64,000 bases of DNA from Flavobacterium pisciphilum (lineage in GTDB: Bacteria > Bacteroidota > Bacteroidia > Flavobacteriales > Flavobacteriaceae), in the NCBI RefSeq assembly GCF_020905345.1, contig NZ_JAJJMO010000001.1, positions 3,534,001 to 3,598,000 on the forward strand. Direction: 5' to 3'. Positions 47,153 to 56,191 of this stretch are shown here, piece by piece. The notes under the pieces were generated by a model. The model saw nothing but the letters and a program-made list of their open reading frames with translations. It was not told the DNA's origin and ran no database searches. Made by a program: the position numbers and the translations under genes. Each line of letters starts with the position of its first letter. Positions within the stretch are counted from its first letter, which is position 1.

Positions 47153-47539
47153 TTAACGTTTAGAGAATTGGAATCTCTTACGAGCTTTCTTCTGACCGAA
47201 TTTCTTACGTTCAACCATTCTTGGATCTCTTGTTAATAAACCTTCTGGTTTTAAGATAGCTCTGTTTTCAGCATTTACTTCACACATAACACGTGCTAAT
47301 GCCATTCTTACAGCTTCTGCTTGACCAGTTGAACCACCTCCATAAACGTTTACTTTTACATCAAAGTTGTTTACATTTTCTGTCATAGACATTGGTTGTA
47401 AAACTTTGTATTGCAAAGTTGCAGTTGGGAAATAGGTTGCGAATTCTTTTTTGTTTACAGTGATTTTTCCTGTTCCTTCTGAAACATAAACACGTGCAAC
47501 AGCGGTTTTTCTTCTACCGATTTTGTGAATAACTCCCAT
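47153..47539 (-). CDS. rpsI: 30S ribosomal protein S9
   Basis: 128 residues with IGRRKTAVARVYV at the N-terminus, GGGSTGQAEAVRMALAR in the middle and the C-terminal KKARKRFQFSKR, which contacts the P-site tRNA. Directly abuts rplM, sharing one base. Confidence 0.98.
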   Translation of the reverse strand: MGVIHKIGRRKTAVARVYVSEGTGKITVNKKEFATYFPTATLQYKVLQPMSMTENVNNFDVKVNVYGGGSTGQAEAVRMALARVMCEVNAENRAILKPEGLLTRDPRMVERKKFGQKKARKRFQFSKR

Positions 47540-47994
47540 TACTTAAGATCGTTTAGGTTAACAGTTCTAGGTTTTTGAGCTCCTTGTTTGTGCTCAGATC
47601 CTACAACAACATTTAAATTTCTGAAAAGTTCAGCTCCTAATTTGTTCTTAGGTAACATTCCTTTTACTGCTTTTTCTACTAATAATGCAGGGTTTTTTGC
47701 TTGCAATACTTTAGCAGTTAAAGTTCTTTGTCCTCCTGGGTAACCTGTATGACGCATGTAAATTTTGTCATCCATTTTTGTACCTGTAAGGTTAATTTTT
47801 TCTGAGTTGATAACAATTACGTTATCTCCACAGTCAACGTGTGGTGTGTAACTAGGCTTGTACTTACCTCTTAAGATCATTGCAACCTTTGAAGCAAGAC
47901 GACCTAAGTTATGACCATCAGCATCTACAACAATCCACTCTTTAGTTACAGTGGCTTTGCTAGTTGAAACTGTTTTGTAGCTTAATGCGTCCAT
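47539..47994 (-). CDS. rplM: 50S ribosomal protein L13
   Basis: 151 residues with DADGHNLGRLASKVAMILRGK and YMRHTGYPGGQ. First gene of the operon rplM-rpsI-rpsB-tsf, transcribed from a consensus promoter. Confidence 0.98.
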   Translation of the reverse strand: MDALSYKTVSTSKATVTKEWIVVDADGHNLGRLASKVAMILRGKYKPSYTPHVDCGDNVIVINSEKINLTGTKMDDKIYMRHTGYPGGQRTLTAKVLQAKNPALLVEKAVKGMLPKNKLGAELFRNLNVVVGSEHKQGAQKPRTVNLNDLK

Positions 47995-48037
47995 AATATT
48001 ATTTTAATTAAACATTCCATCCCCAATAAAGGGGTTG

Positions 48038-48067
48038 CAAAAGTACAATTAATTATTTTAAATACAA
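48038..48067 (-). promoter_or_regulatory. Promoter of the rplM operon
   Basis: On the minus strand TTG (48065-48067), exactly 19 nt, then TACTTTTG (48038-48045): full Bacteroidota consensus. A small CCCC-GGGG hairpin (48021-48034) lies at the start of the transcript. Confidence 0.85.
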
Positions 48068-48133
48068 ATACCTTAAAAGATTATTTTAACTGCTGAAAAT
48101 CAGGAGGTATCTTTTTATTTAAAAGAATAAAAA

Positions 48134-48163
48134 AACCACCTTTACAATTAAGTAGAGATGGTT
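48134..48163 (-). terminator. Intrinsic terminator of the ferritin-like pair
   Basis: Hairpin AACCA..TAC / GTA..TGGTT, with a T-run on the minus strand side, downstream of the stop at 48187. Confidence 0.7.
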
Positions 48164-48186
48164 CGGATATTTTGGTGTAAATTTTG

Positions 48187-48999
48187 TTACACAATAAACA
48201 AATTTACTATGTCTACAACCTGTTGCGTTGTAAGTGGTTCGTCGTATGCTTCAGACCCAGCAGCAGCTCCAAATAGTGTTGCTGTGTTGTATCCTGCTTG
48301 AATAGTAACCTGTTCTCCATCATAACTTGCTTGAGTCGCTGGTGGCATTCCTGCGCCTCTCTCGTTTCCAGTAATCCACCCTTTAAGTCCGCGCAATCGT
48401 CGCACTTCAGATGCATGACGAGCTTCTACCGAATGTATTTGTAGCGCTGCTGTTAATAAATCGGGTGTCGAAATTAAATTTCCTGCTTGACCTTTATAGG
48501 CTCTTACTCCTGTATCTTCAAAGGCTTGTGCCAATGCTAGAAATGTTGGATAGTCGTTAAATGGGTCAAAAGCTCCACCAACAGTAAAGTCAAAAGTAGG
48601 CTTTGGAACAAAGTTGGCACTTGCTGGTCCGCCTAATCCTGCAATTAAAAATTTAACATGATCTGATTCGTGAGCCGCAATTTGTTGAAAAACTTTTAAA
48701 TCGCGTCCTCCATTTTCAGATGCAGGAATAACTCCATGATCTAATGCCATAGCATAAAACTCATTTTCTAGATATTCTAATGTTAATGCAAATTGCAATG
48801 CTCCTATAGGAGTTGCTGGAGTTGCAGTTATATCTTTTGCCAAAGCTTTATTGGCTAATGAAGATAATCCGAATGGGATTGAGGCTATTGCCAAAGTCTT
48901 TCCGATATTTCCAAATTGTGTAAAGCTATCTCTTCTTGAACCTGTGTTTCTCATCGCGCTTTCGTCTGCAAAGGTTTCTATAAATTTTAATATATTCAT
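48187..48999 (-). CDS. Ferritin-like domain protein, Tat-type N-terminus
   Basis: 270 residues. The N-terminus has a twin-Arg (SRRDSF, 21-26) and a hydrophobic stretch, consistent with Tat export. The body is a four-helix ferritin-like domain with repeated Glu/ExxH ligands: LEYLENEFY, AAHESDHVKF, FEDTGVRAYKG and SVEARHASEV. A di-iron role is likely but the chemistry is unknown. It is paired with a paralog 27 nt upstream. Confidence 0.85.
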   Translation of the reverse strand: MNILKFIETFADESAMRNTGSRRDSFTQFGNIGKTLAIASIPFGLSSLANKALAKDITATPATPIGALQFALTLEYLENEFYAMALDHGVIPASENGGRDLKVFQQIAAHESDHVKFLIAGLGGPASANFVPKPTFDFTVGGAFDPFNDYPTFLALAQAFEDTGVRAYKGQAGNLISTPDLLTAALQIHSVEARHASEVRRLRGLKGWITGNERGAGMPPATQASYDGEQVTIQAGYNTATLFGAAAGSEAYDEPLTTQQVVDIVNLFIV

Positions 49000-49026
49000 A
49001 ATTTCTAAGATTTAAAAGGGTTTAGA

Positions 49027-49776
49027 TTAAGGTAAATACTTGGCTGTAAATGGAGTTGTTATAAAACTACCAGCAATAGGTAAGATTTTAGATGGGTCTT
49101 TAGCTACATCCAATCCAGTAGTAGAATTTACGATATCGTCACCCGCAAAATCTGCAGAATTTGGGTTAATTAAACTTCTAATTGCAGATGCATGTCTTGC
49201 TTCTACAGAAACAATTTTCCCTGCTAATAACAAATAGTCAGCACTCTTGATTAGTTTTCCTGCACCGTTATATGCCGCTACTCCTGTGTCTTCAAGAGCT
49301 TTGGCAGTAGCGAGTACTTCTGCACGGCTGTTAAAGTTCATGGAGCCATAATTAAAAGCTAAGCTAGGGAGTAATTGTGTACTTGGGTTAGGAAGGGCTC
49401 CTGTTAAAGCAACTTTAAAAAAATCTCTATGAATTACTTCGTGATGGTATAAGTCGGTAAGCACTTGTTTTTCAATGTCATTAAAAACTGAATTAAAGCT
49501 TGATGCATTTACAACTTTAGTATAAAAGTCAGCTTCTAATTGTTCCAAGGCATATGCGTATGTTAGTATACCGAAATCTCCAGAACCTAAGTCGAAGACA
49601 CCATTTCTAATTCCGGGTAGTGAAGTGTCATCAACTGGCATATATTCATTATCGTCGTGACTACATCCTGCCAAAAGTAAGCCAGTGGTAACAAGCGTTA
49701 GGCCACTGATCTTAAGGAAACTCCTTCTGTCGTTCAGTAAGGGGTTAACTTCGTGAATTTTAACTTCGTTTTTCAT
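49027..49776 (-). CDS. Ferritin-like lipoprotein with Tat signal
   Basis: 249 residues. DRRSFLKISG is a near-perfect twin-arginine motif, followed by a hydrophobic helix and the lipobox LLAGC, so the protein would be exported folded and anchored by lipid. Ligand segments match the downstream paralog: LEQLEADFY, YHHEVIHRDFF, LEDTGVAAYNG and SVEARHASAI. Both probably bind a di-iron centre. First gene of the pair. Confidence 0.87.
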   Translation of the reverse strand: MKNEVKIHEVNPLLNDRRSFLKISGLTLVTTGLLLAGCSHDDNEYMPVDDTSLPGIRNGVFDLGSGDFGILTYAYALEQLEADFYTKVVNASSFNSVFNDIEKQVLTDLYHHEVIHRDFFKVALTGALPNPSTQLLPSLAFNYGSMNFNSRAEVLATAKALEDTGVAAYNGAGKLIKSADYLLLAGKIVSVEARHASAIRSLINPNSADFAGDDIVNSTTGLDVAKDPSKILPIAGSFITTPFTAKYLP

Positions 49777-49950
49777 AATTCAATTTCTTTAAAATGGTTG
49801 TTAATAGTAATTTAATCATGCGTAAATAGGTATAAACGAAATTTTTAGGGAGGCGGTTTTAAAATTTTTAATTTTTTTTAATTTTTCTTTAAAGTATTTT
49901 ATGGGAGAGCTGTAATTACTTGAAATTTTAAAGCATGTTTTGTCTGTTTT

Positions 49951-49982
49951 TTGTTTTAATTTCCGTAATTCTACTATATTTG
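49951..49982 (+). promoter_or_regulatory. Promoter of the LacI-type gene
   Basis: TTG (49951-49953), 21-nt spacer, TATATTTG (49975-49982), 26 nt before the start codon. Confidence 0.6.
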
Positions 49983-50008
49983 TATTAATTCAATAAAATT
50001 ATCTTATA

Positions 50009-51037
50009 ATGAAAGCTAAAGCAACTCTAAAACAAATCGCAAAAGAACTTAATGTTTCCGTGTCTACAGTTTCTAAGGCACTTAATGATAGTCCTGAAAT
50101 TAGTGAACAGACTAAAATTAAAATTAAAGAGTATGCCAAACTAAAAAACTACAAGCCAAACGTTATCGGTTTGAATTTAAAAAACCGTAAAACAAAAACG
50201 ATTGGGGTTATTATACCTAATATATTGAACTCATTTTTTGCTAAAGTTTTTAGTGGTATCGAAAAAGTAGCAGACAAAAAAGGATATAATGTAATTACAT
50301 GTATTTCAAATGAATCTTTGGAGAAAGAGATTCATACTCTAGAAATGTTGAGTAATGGAACTATTGATGGTTTTATATTGTCAGTTTCTGAAGAGGCTCA
50401 AAAACTACAAGAATACAATCACTTTAAAGAGATTATAAATGATGGAACGCCAATTGTAATGTTTGATAGAATTGCAGAGGGGGTAGAATGTGACAAAGTG
50501 ATAGTTGATGATTTTGACTCAGCTTTAAACTCAACACAGCATTTAATTAATTTAGGGTGCAAAAATATAGCCTTGATTTCATCTGTAGATAATTTAAGTG
50601 TTGGGAAATTGAGAGCAGATGGATATTTGAAAGCTTTGGAAAATAATAATATTCCAGTAAATGAAAATATTATTCTTCGTACCGATTCTGAAGAGGATAT
50701 GAAAAGTAAAATCGACGCTATTTTTGATAATAAAATTGATGCTATTTTTGCTTTAGATGAAAATGATTCGGTTGCGGCTTTAAGAGTTAGTTTGAAGAAA
50801 GGATACAGAGTTCCAGAAGATATATCGATAATAGGTTTTGCAGACGGAATTTTGGCTTCGAGACGTTTGTCGCCAAGTCTGACTACAATAAGTCAGCACG
50901 GAATAGAAATTGGGGAAGTAGCTGCCAAACGATTAATCTCAAGATTAGAAGAAAAAGAAGGCGAGAGTAGCGATTACGAAACCATCGTAATTAAAACCAA
51001 ATTAAAAGAAAGAGAGTCAAGTAAAAAATCTAAATAA
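50009..51037 (+). CDS. LacI family transcriptional regulator
   Basis: 342 residues. N-terminal helix-turn-helix ATLKQIAKELNVSVSTVSKAL, hinge helix KPNVIGLNLKNRK, and a periplasmic-binding-protein-like sensor (about 62-340). No sugar-utilisation genes are adjacent, so the regulon lies elsewhere. It has its own promoter and terminator. Confidence 0.92.
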   Translation: MKAKATLKQIAKELNVSVSTVSKALNDSPEISEQTKIKIKEYAKLKNYKPNVIGLNLKNRKTKTIGVIIPNILNSFFAKVFSGIEKVADKKGYNVITCISNESLEKEIHTLEMLSNGTIDGFILSVSEEAQKLQEYNHFKEIINDGTPIVMFDRIAEGVECDKVIVDDFDSALNSTQHLINLGCKNIALISSVDNLSVGKLRADGYLKALENNNIPVNENIILRTDSEEDMKSKIDAIFDNKIDAIFALDENDSVAALRVSLKKGYRVPEDISIIGFADGILASRRLSPSLTTISQHGIEIGEVAAKRLISRLEEKEGESSDYETIVIKTKLKERESSKKSK

Positions 51038-51040
51038 TAA

Positions 51041-51070
51041 AAAACCATCAGTTTAACTGATGGTTTTTTT
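51041..51070 (+). terminator. Intrinsic terminator of the LacI-type gene
   Basis: Stem AAAACCATCAGTT / AACTGATGGTTTT followed by T, right after the stop. Confidence 0.9.
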
Positions 51071-51221
51071 ATTTGTTCTAAGTTGTAAGGAAACTTTGGG
51101 TTTTTATATTTTTTTTAGTTTTTCAAAAAGAGCTAAAAATGAATGCTCACAAAATTTGTTTACTCTAGCAAAAGTGGTTGTAAATTCAATACCTTTTTTA
51201 TAAATTACAGTGTGAATTTAT

Positions 51222-51575
51222 TTAAGAATTTACAATCATAATTAACCCCAATATAAGCAACGGGAGAGCATAAAAAGCTAATAGGACATAATTAGTATTT
51301 CTCAAATATATTTTATTCTTCTTGTTAAGGTTAGAAGCCTCAATTAAAAGGGCAACAATTATTAAAAAAAGGATAAAAAGTGAGACGAAAAAAGCTATAA
51401 ATACTATTCCTATGTCGTTTGAATGTTCTACAAACGAGTATAATAGAAAAAAAATAAAAAATGGGATTATTGTTCTGATCAAGAGATGAATAACTATATC
51501 GAATAGATCCGAGTCTGTGCCTTCTTCTAGTTGAGTATTTTTAATCTCAAAAAGTTCATTTAATTCTTCATTCAT
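51222..51575 (-). CDS. Small membrane protein, hypothetical
   Basis: 117 residues with three hydrophobic helices (about 27-47, 55-76 and 92-115) and an acidic N-terminus. No family recognised. 12 nt downstream of the next small membrane protein gene, so probably one transcript. Confidence 0.6.
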   Translation of the reverse strand: MNEELNELFEIKNTQLEEGTDSDLFDIVIHLLIRTIIPFFIFFLLYSFVEHSNDIGIVFIAFFVSLFILFLIIVALLIEASNLNKKNKIYLRNTNYVLLAFYALPLLILGLIMIVNS

Positions 51576-51587
51576 GATAATTTTTAT

Positions 51588-51788
51588 TTATTGTTTTTTG
51601 TATAATGTCACAAAAAAAGGTAATAATCCAACATACGCTATTAATTCTAGAAATCTTGTAATTTTTGAAAACTGATAGGATATTTCTGAATCTATTGATA
51701 TTGACGCAATGGATATAATAAACCAAAATAAATTTACTGTTATAAGTATGCAAATTGATATTATTACTAATAAGGTAGGTTTTTTCAT
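51588..51788 (-). CDS. Small membrane protein, hypothetical
   Basis: 66 residues with two hydrophobic helices (6-30 and 45-62), ending KKQ. A different frame overlapping this region (51568-51753) is rejected. Function unknown. Confidence 0.55.
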   Translation of the reverse strand: MKKPTLLVIISICILITVNLFWFIISIASISIDSEISYQFSKITRFLELIAYVGLLPFFVTLYKKQ

Positions 51789-51912
51789 TTTTATTTTAGA
51801 AAAGATTAGTCTTGTTATTTTATGTTTTAATAAGGTATAAATTTTCTCATTCCTAATTTTGACTTTTTAATGAAGAGATCAATTGAGGAATAAATGTAGC
51901 ATTTTTTTATTT

Positions 51913-54759
51913 TTAATGCGCCTCTAACCAATCTCTACCTAAGCCTAATTCTACTTCTAGTGGAACTGCCATTATAAACGCATTTTCCATTTCGTGTTTA
52001 ATCATTGGTTGGATTTTTTCAAGTTCATCGTTGTGTACGTCAAACACAAGCTCATCATGTACTTGAAGCAACATCTTAGATTTCCAGTTTTCGTCAGTTA
52101 ATTTTTTATGAATGTTAATCATTGCAATTTTAATCACATCGGCAGCACTTCCTTGAATTGGTGCATTTACAGCATTTCTTTCGGCTCCACCACGCACAAT
52201 TGCATTTTGTGAATTAATATCTTTTAAATAACGACGACGACCTAAAATAGTTTGTACATAACCATTTTCTCTGGCAAAATCTATTTGTTCTTGGATGTAT
52301 GATTTTAATCTTGGATATGTTTTGTAGTATGCTTCAATCAAAGTAGCGCTTTCGCTTCTTGATAGTGAAGTTTGATTACTAAGTCCAAAAGCCGAAACAC
52401 CATATATAATACCAAAGTTTACTGTTTTGGCATGGCTACGTTGTTCACGAGTCACTTCTTCTAATGCTACATTAAATACTTTTGAAGCAGTAGATTTGTG
52501 AATGTCTTCATGGTTCTGGAATGCTTTTATCATGTTTTCTTCGCCACTTAAAGCAGCAATGATTCGCAATTCAATCTGAGAATAATCGGCTGAGATTAAA
52601 GTATAATTTTCATCACGTGCGATAAAAGCTTTACGTATTTGTCGGCCTCTTTCAGTACGAATTGGAATATTCTGTAAGTTAGGATTGTTTGAGCTTAAAC
52701 GACCTGTTGCAGCTACAGTTTGCATATAATCGGTATGCACTCTTTTAGAAACAGGATCTACTTGTAACGGTAAAGCTTCTACGTAGGTGTTTTGTAATTT
52801 TACAAGAGAACGCCAATCTAAAATTGCAGCAACAATCTCGTTGTCTTTGGCTAGGTAGCTTAAGATTTCCTCGCCAGTTGCATATTGACCTGTTTTGGTT
52901 TTCTTTTGCTTAGCTCCACCAATTTTTAGTTTATCAAATAAAATATCACCTAGTTGTTTAGGAGATGCAAGGTTGAATTGTTCTCCAGCAATTTCATAAA
53001 TTTTAGCCTCTAATGTTTTAATATCATTGCCTAATTCTTCTGATAGTGATTTTAAGAAATCAACATCAAGGTGAATTCCTTCCGTTTCCATTGCAGCTAG
53101 AACGCTAACTAATGGAATTTCGATTTCGTCGAATAACTTTTTGGTTTCGGTTTTGTCTAATTCAGTTGTGAATATTTCTTTAAGTTGTAAGGTTACATCA
53201 GCATCTTCAACTGCATATTCTTTTATGTCTTCGAGTGCAACTTCGCGCATCGATTTTTGATTCTTTCCTTTTTTACCAATTAAATCCTCAATAGATTTTG
53301 GGGTATATTTTAAATAAGTTTCAGATAGAATATCCATATTATGACGCATATCTGGATTAATCAGATAATGAGCAATCATAGTATCAAATAATTTTCCTTT
53401 TACCGAAATACCATAATTCAATAATATTTTTAAATCATATTTTAAATTCTGACCAATTTTTTCGATTGCTTCGTTTTCAAAAAACGGAATAAACTTTTCG
53501 ATTAATGCATTTGCTTCATCTTGATTTTCTGGAAACGGAACATAGAACCCTTTTCCTTTTTCGTAAGAAAATGAAATTCCAACCAATTCAGCATGCAGAG
53601 CATTTAATCCAGTAGTTTCTGTATCAAAACAAACAGCAGCTTGGTTTTGTAAATTTTGTAAAAGTAACTTCAATCCTAAATCACCTTGTATGATTTGGTA
53701 GGAGTGAGGCGTGTTTTCTAAATTAGTATAGAAAGAAGTTCTTTGAGTTTCTGGGTTTTCATCAGTAGTAGCACTTCCAAAAAGGTCAAATTGATCTTCG
53801 TTTTTAGGTTGTGGTTTTTTGTATAATTTCGCGTCAGGAGTAGTAGGAGCATTAGATACTAATCCGCTTCCGTCAGTTTTAAAAAGATTGTCAAATTGCT
53901 CAGCCATTCTTCTAAATTCCAATTCTTGAAAAATAGCATCGGTTTTTTCGATATCAGGACGAGTTAATTCGTAATCAGTTTCATTGAAAGTTACAGGGCA
54001 ATCTAGTAAAATTGTTGCCAATGTTTTAGATAATAACCCTTTCTCAGCATTCGCTTCGATGTTTTCTTTCATTTTTCCTTTTAGCTTGTCAGTGTTGGCC
54101 AAAAGGTTTTCCATAGAACCATATTCTTTCAATAGTTTCTTGGCTGTAACTTCACCAACACCTGGAAGTCCAGGGATATTATCGGCAGCATCCCCCATCA
54201 TTCCTAGAAAGTCAATTACTTGCTCAGGACGCTCAATTTCAAATTTAGCTAATACTTCAGGAACTCCCCATATTTCTATTCCGTTACCCATTCGGGCAGG
54301 TTTGTACATAAAAATATTGTCGGAAACTAGCTGAGCAAAATCCTTATCAGGAGTTACCATAAATACCTTATAATTTTCTTTTTCGGCTTGTTTAGCAATA
54401 GTTCCAATTAAATCATCGGCTTCATAACCGGCAACTTCTATAATCGGAATATGCATTGCTTTTAATAATTCATGTATATAAGGTACAGCAATTTTTATTG
54501 CCTCAGGAGTTACATCACGATTGGCTTTGTATTCAGGGAATATTTCATTTCGTAAAGCACTACCACCTTTGTCAAAAGCTACAGCTAAATGATCCGGTTT
54601 CTCTCTCTTAATAACATCCAAAAGGGAGTTCATGAACCCCATAATTGCAGAGGTATCCATTCCTTTGGAGTTGATTCGTGGGTTTTTTATAAAGGCATAA
54701 TAACCACGAAAAATTAAGGCGTAGGCATCAAGTAGAAAAAGACGTTTTTGAGTTGACAT
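51913..54759 (-). CDS. polA: DNA polymerase I
   Basis: 948 residues from the ATG at 54759; a longer frame upstream lacks conserved sequence. Domains in order: 5' nuclease (about 1-290, LLDAYALIFRGYYAF, DGDAADNIPG-like MMGDAADNIPGLPG), 3'-5' exonuclease (about 345-530, CFDTETTGLNALHAELVGIS with the DxE ligands, so proofreading looks intact), and polymerase (about 560-948, SADYSQIELRI, the O-helix RSHAKTVNFGIIYG and VHDELVFDV). Fills gaps and removes RNA primers. Confidence 0.97.
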   Translation of the reverse strand: MSTQKRLFLLDAYALIFRGYYAFIKNPRINSKGMDTSAIMGFMNSLLDVIKREKPDHLAVAFDKGGSALRNEIFPEYKANRDVTPEAIKIAVPYIHELLKAMHIPIIEVAGYEADDLIGTIAKQAEKENYKVFMVTPDKDFAQLVSDNIFMYKPARMGNGIEIWGVPEVLAKFEIERPEQVIDFLGMMGDAADNIPGLPGVGEVTAKKLLKEYGSMENLLANTDKLKGKMKENIEANAEKGLLSKTLATILLDCPVTFNETDYELTRPDIEKTDAIFQELEFRRMAEQFDNLFKTDGSGLVSNAPTTPDAKLYKKPQPKNEDQFDLFGSATTDENPETQRTSFYTNLENTPHSYQIIQGDLGLKLLLQNLQNQAAVCFDTETTGLNALHAELVGISFSYEKGKGFYVPFPENQDEANALIEKFIPFFENEAIEKIGQNLKYDLKILLNYGISVKGKLFDTMIAHYLINPDMRHNMDILSETYLKYTPKSIEDLIGKKGKNQKSMREVALEDIKEYAVEDADVTLQLKEIFTTELDKTETKKLFDEIEIPLVSVLAAMETEGIHLDVDFLKSLSEELGNDIKTLEAKIYEIAGEQFNLASPKQLGDILFDKLKIGGAKQKKTKTGQYATGEEILSYLAKDNEIVAAILDWRSLVKLQNTYVEALPLQVDPVSKRVHTDYMQTVAATGRLSSNNPNLQNIPIRTERGRQIRKAFIARDENYTLISADYSQIELRIIAALSGEENMIKAFQNHEDIHKSTASKVFNVALEEVTREQRSHAKTVNFGIIYGVSAFGLSNQTSLSRSESATLIEAYYKTYPRLKSYIQEQIDFARENGYVQTILGRRRYLKDINSQNAIVRGGAERNAVNAPIQGSAADVIKIAMINIHKKLTDENWKSKMLLQVHDELVFDVHNDELEKIQPMIKHEMENAFIMAVPLEVELGLGRDWLEAH

Positions 54760-55025
54760 AAAAAAAATATTAGTCTGTAAAAATAAACAATTGGGTTTTA
54801 ATAACGATTCGGTTATCAAAAATTTAATCTGGATTAGTCTTAATTTGGATTAAAAGACTCAGTATGAAAGGGTTTTTGAATATATAAATTGTATAAGACA
54901 ATATAAGCAAGCAGCGTTGTTGCTTTGTTAATGGCATTTCATTGTTTGTATGTGTATATAGGGTTAAGAGTGTTATGTTAGGTGCAAATCGTTAATAACA
55001 AGTTAAAATTTCTATATCGCTATTA

Positions 55026-55061
55026 TCTTCATTTGGTCTTCATATTACAGGTGTACATTTG
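55026..55061 (+). promoter_or_regulatory. Operator-promoter of the first small basic protein gene
   Basis: Two TCTTCAT repeats (55026-55032 and 55037-55043), 11 bp apart, then 10 nt to TACATTTG (55054-55061). TTG at 55033-55035 gives an 18-nt spacer. The 11-bp period is typical of tandem binding sites for OmpR/PhoB-type regulators. The same layout recurs at 57557-57592. Confidence 0.7.
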
Positions 55062-55103
55062 ATCTATAAATAAGTAAGATAATTAATTTAAATATTAGAA
55101 ATC

Positions 55104-55322
55104 ATGAAAAATTTAGCAATGTTATTAGTAGCAGTTTTAGGAACAAGTGTAATGGTTAGCGCAGCTCCAACACCAGTAAAAACAACTCCAGTAAAAGAGG
55201 TTAAAGCAACTAAACACCCGAAAGCAAAAACAAACAAAAAAGCAAAAACTGCAAAAACTGCAAAAACTGTAGCTCCTACAGCTGCGCCAATGAAATCTGA
55301 ACCAATGAAAACAAAAAAATAA
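55104..55322 (+). CDS. Small secreted Lys/Ala/Thr-rich protein, paralog 1
   Basis: 72 residues. Signal peptide (1-20, ending VSAAP), then a strongly basic, low-complexity mature part with KEVKATKHPKAKTNKKAKT and three AKT repeats. Clear paralog of the protein at 57633-57827: both start MK(N/K), share MVSA and KEVKATKH. By composition it resembles the acid-shock protein Asr of E. coli, which is controlled by an OmpR-type pair; this is analogy, not homology. Confidence 0.85.
   Translation: MKNLAMLLVAVLGTSVMVSAAPTPVKTTPVKEVKATKHPKAKTNKKAKTAKTAKTVAPTAAPMKSEPMKTKK
55242..55268 (+). repeat. 9-bp in-frame tandem repeat (3 copies)
   Basis: Three perfect copies of GCAAAAACT coding for Ala-Lys-Thr. 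Copy number may vary between strains. Confidence 0.85.
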
Positions 55323-55393
55323 GTGTCGTTTTTGTTTTGTTTTCAATGATATTAGTAATGGTCGACAAAACAAAAAGGATAATTATTGATAAG

Positions 55394-55422
55394 GCTGATA
55401 AAGAAATTTATCAGCTTTTTTT
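55394..55422 (+). terminator. Intrinsic terminator after paralog 1
   Basis: A 9-bp stem GCTGATAAA / TTTATCAGC, GAAA loop, seven T. Confidence 0.9.
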
Positions 55423-55506
55423 ATATTCAGATAGGCGTTAAATTTTTAATAATTTAAAAATTACGTTTTCATTATTTGCTTACTTTTAATTAATAAAATA
55501 CAGTCT

Positions 55507-56181
55507 ATGAATATTCTTATTGTCGAAGATAATAAAGAGCTGGCTATCGAGGTTCGTGATTTTTTGAGTGATGGTGGTTATGTATGCAAAATTGCAAATA
55601 CTTGTGATGAGGCATTAGATGAAATAGGAGGGAATGATTATGATGCGATGCTACTCGATTTGGGTTTGCCAGATGGTGATGGTTTTGATGTTTTAAAAGC
55701 AGTTCGGAAAACCAAATCCAAAATAGCAGTAATCGTTATTACAGCACGTGGAGAGTTGGACGATAGGATAGATGGTTTACATCTAGGGGCAGATGATTAT
55801 CTTACGAAGCCTTTTGCATTGACAGAATTAAGCGCACGTTTGTTTGCTGTTATTCGTAGAATGCATGGGTATACATTAAATGATTTGGTAGTACATGGGT
55901 TTTCTTTGCAATTGCAAGATTACAAAGTGAGTTATGAGGGAACGCCTATTAATCTAACCAAGAAAGAATTTGATATTTTTCAATATTTGGTCTTGAATAA
56001 AAATCGCGTAATTACAAGATTACAATTAACAGAACATATTTGGGGGGATATATTAGAGATTAATTCAGATTCTAATTTTATAGATGTACATGTTCGGAAT
56101 CTTAGAAAAAAATTAGACAAGCACACTACTATAGATTGGTTTGAAACAGTAAGAAATGTAGGGTATCGTATTAATACTTAA
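55507..56181 (+). CDS. OmpR-family response regulator
   Basis: 224 residues. Receiver domain (1-115) with phospho-acceptor Asp51 in LLDLGLPDGDGF, ITARGE and TKPFALTEL. C-terminal winged-helix (about 130-224) with NLTKKEFDIFQYLVLNKNRVI and the WGD turn. Pairs with the kinase 10 nt downstream. Probable targets are the two small basic protein genes on either side, which share an operator. Confidence 0.93.
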   Translation: MNILIVEDNKELAIEVRDFLSDGGYVCKIANTCDEALDEIGGNDYDAMLLDLGLPDGDGFDVLKAVRKTKSKIAVIVITARGELDDRIDGLHLGADDYLTKPFALTELSARLFAVIRRMHGYTLNDLVVHGFSLQLQDYKVSYEGTPINLTKKEFDIFQYLVLNKNRVITRLQLTEHIWGDILEINSDSNFIDVHVRNLRKKLDKHTTIDWFETVRNVGYRINT

Positions 56182-56191
56182 ATAAATCAAC

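Noticed and set aside
51568..51753. Alternative minus-strand frame over the small membrane protein at 51588-51788
   Set aside because: The other frame has a cleaner start and two regular membrane helices; this one shows no such pattern and runs into the next gene.
55137..55373. Cys/Phe-rich frame on the minus strand opposite small basic protein 1
   Set aside because: It is the antisense of the Lys/Ala repeat region (AAA read as TTT); no start context, and the plus-strand frame has a signal peptide and a paralog.
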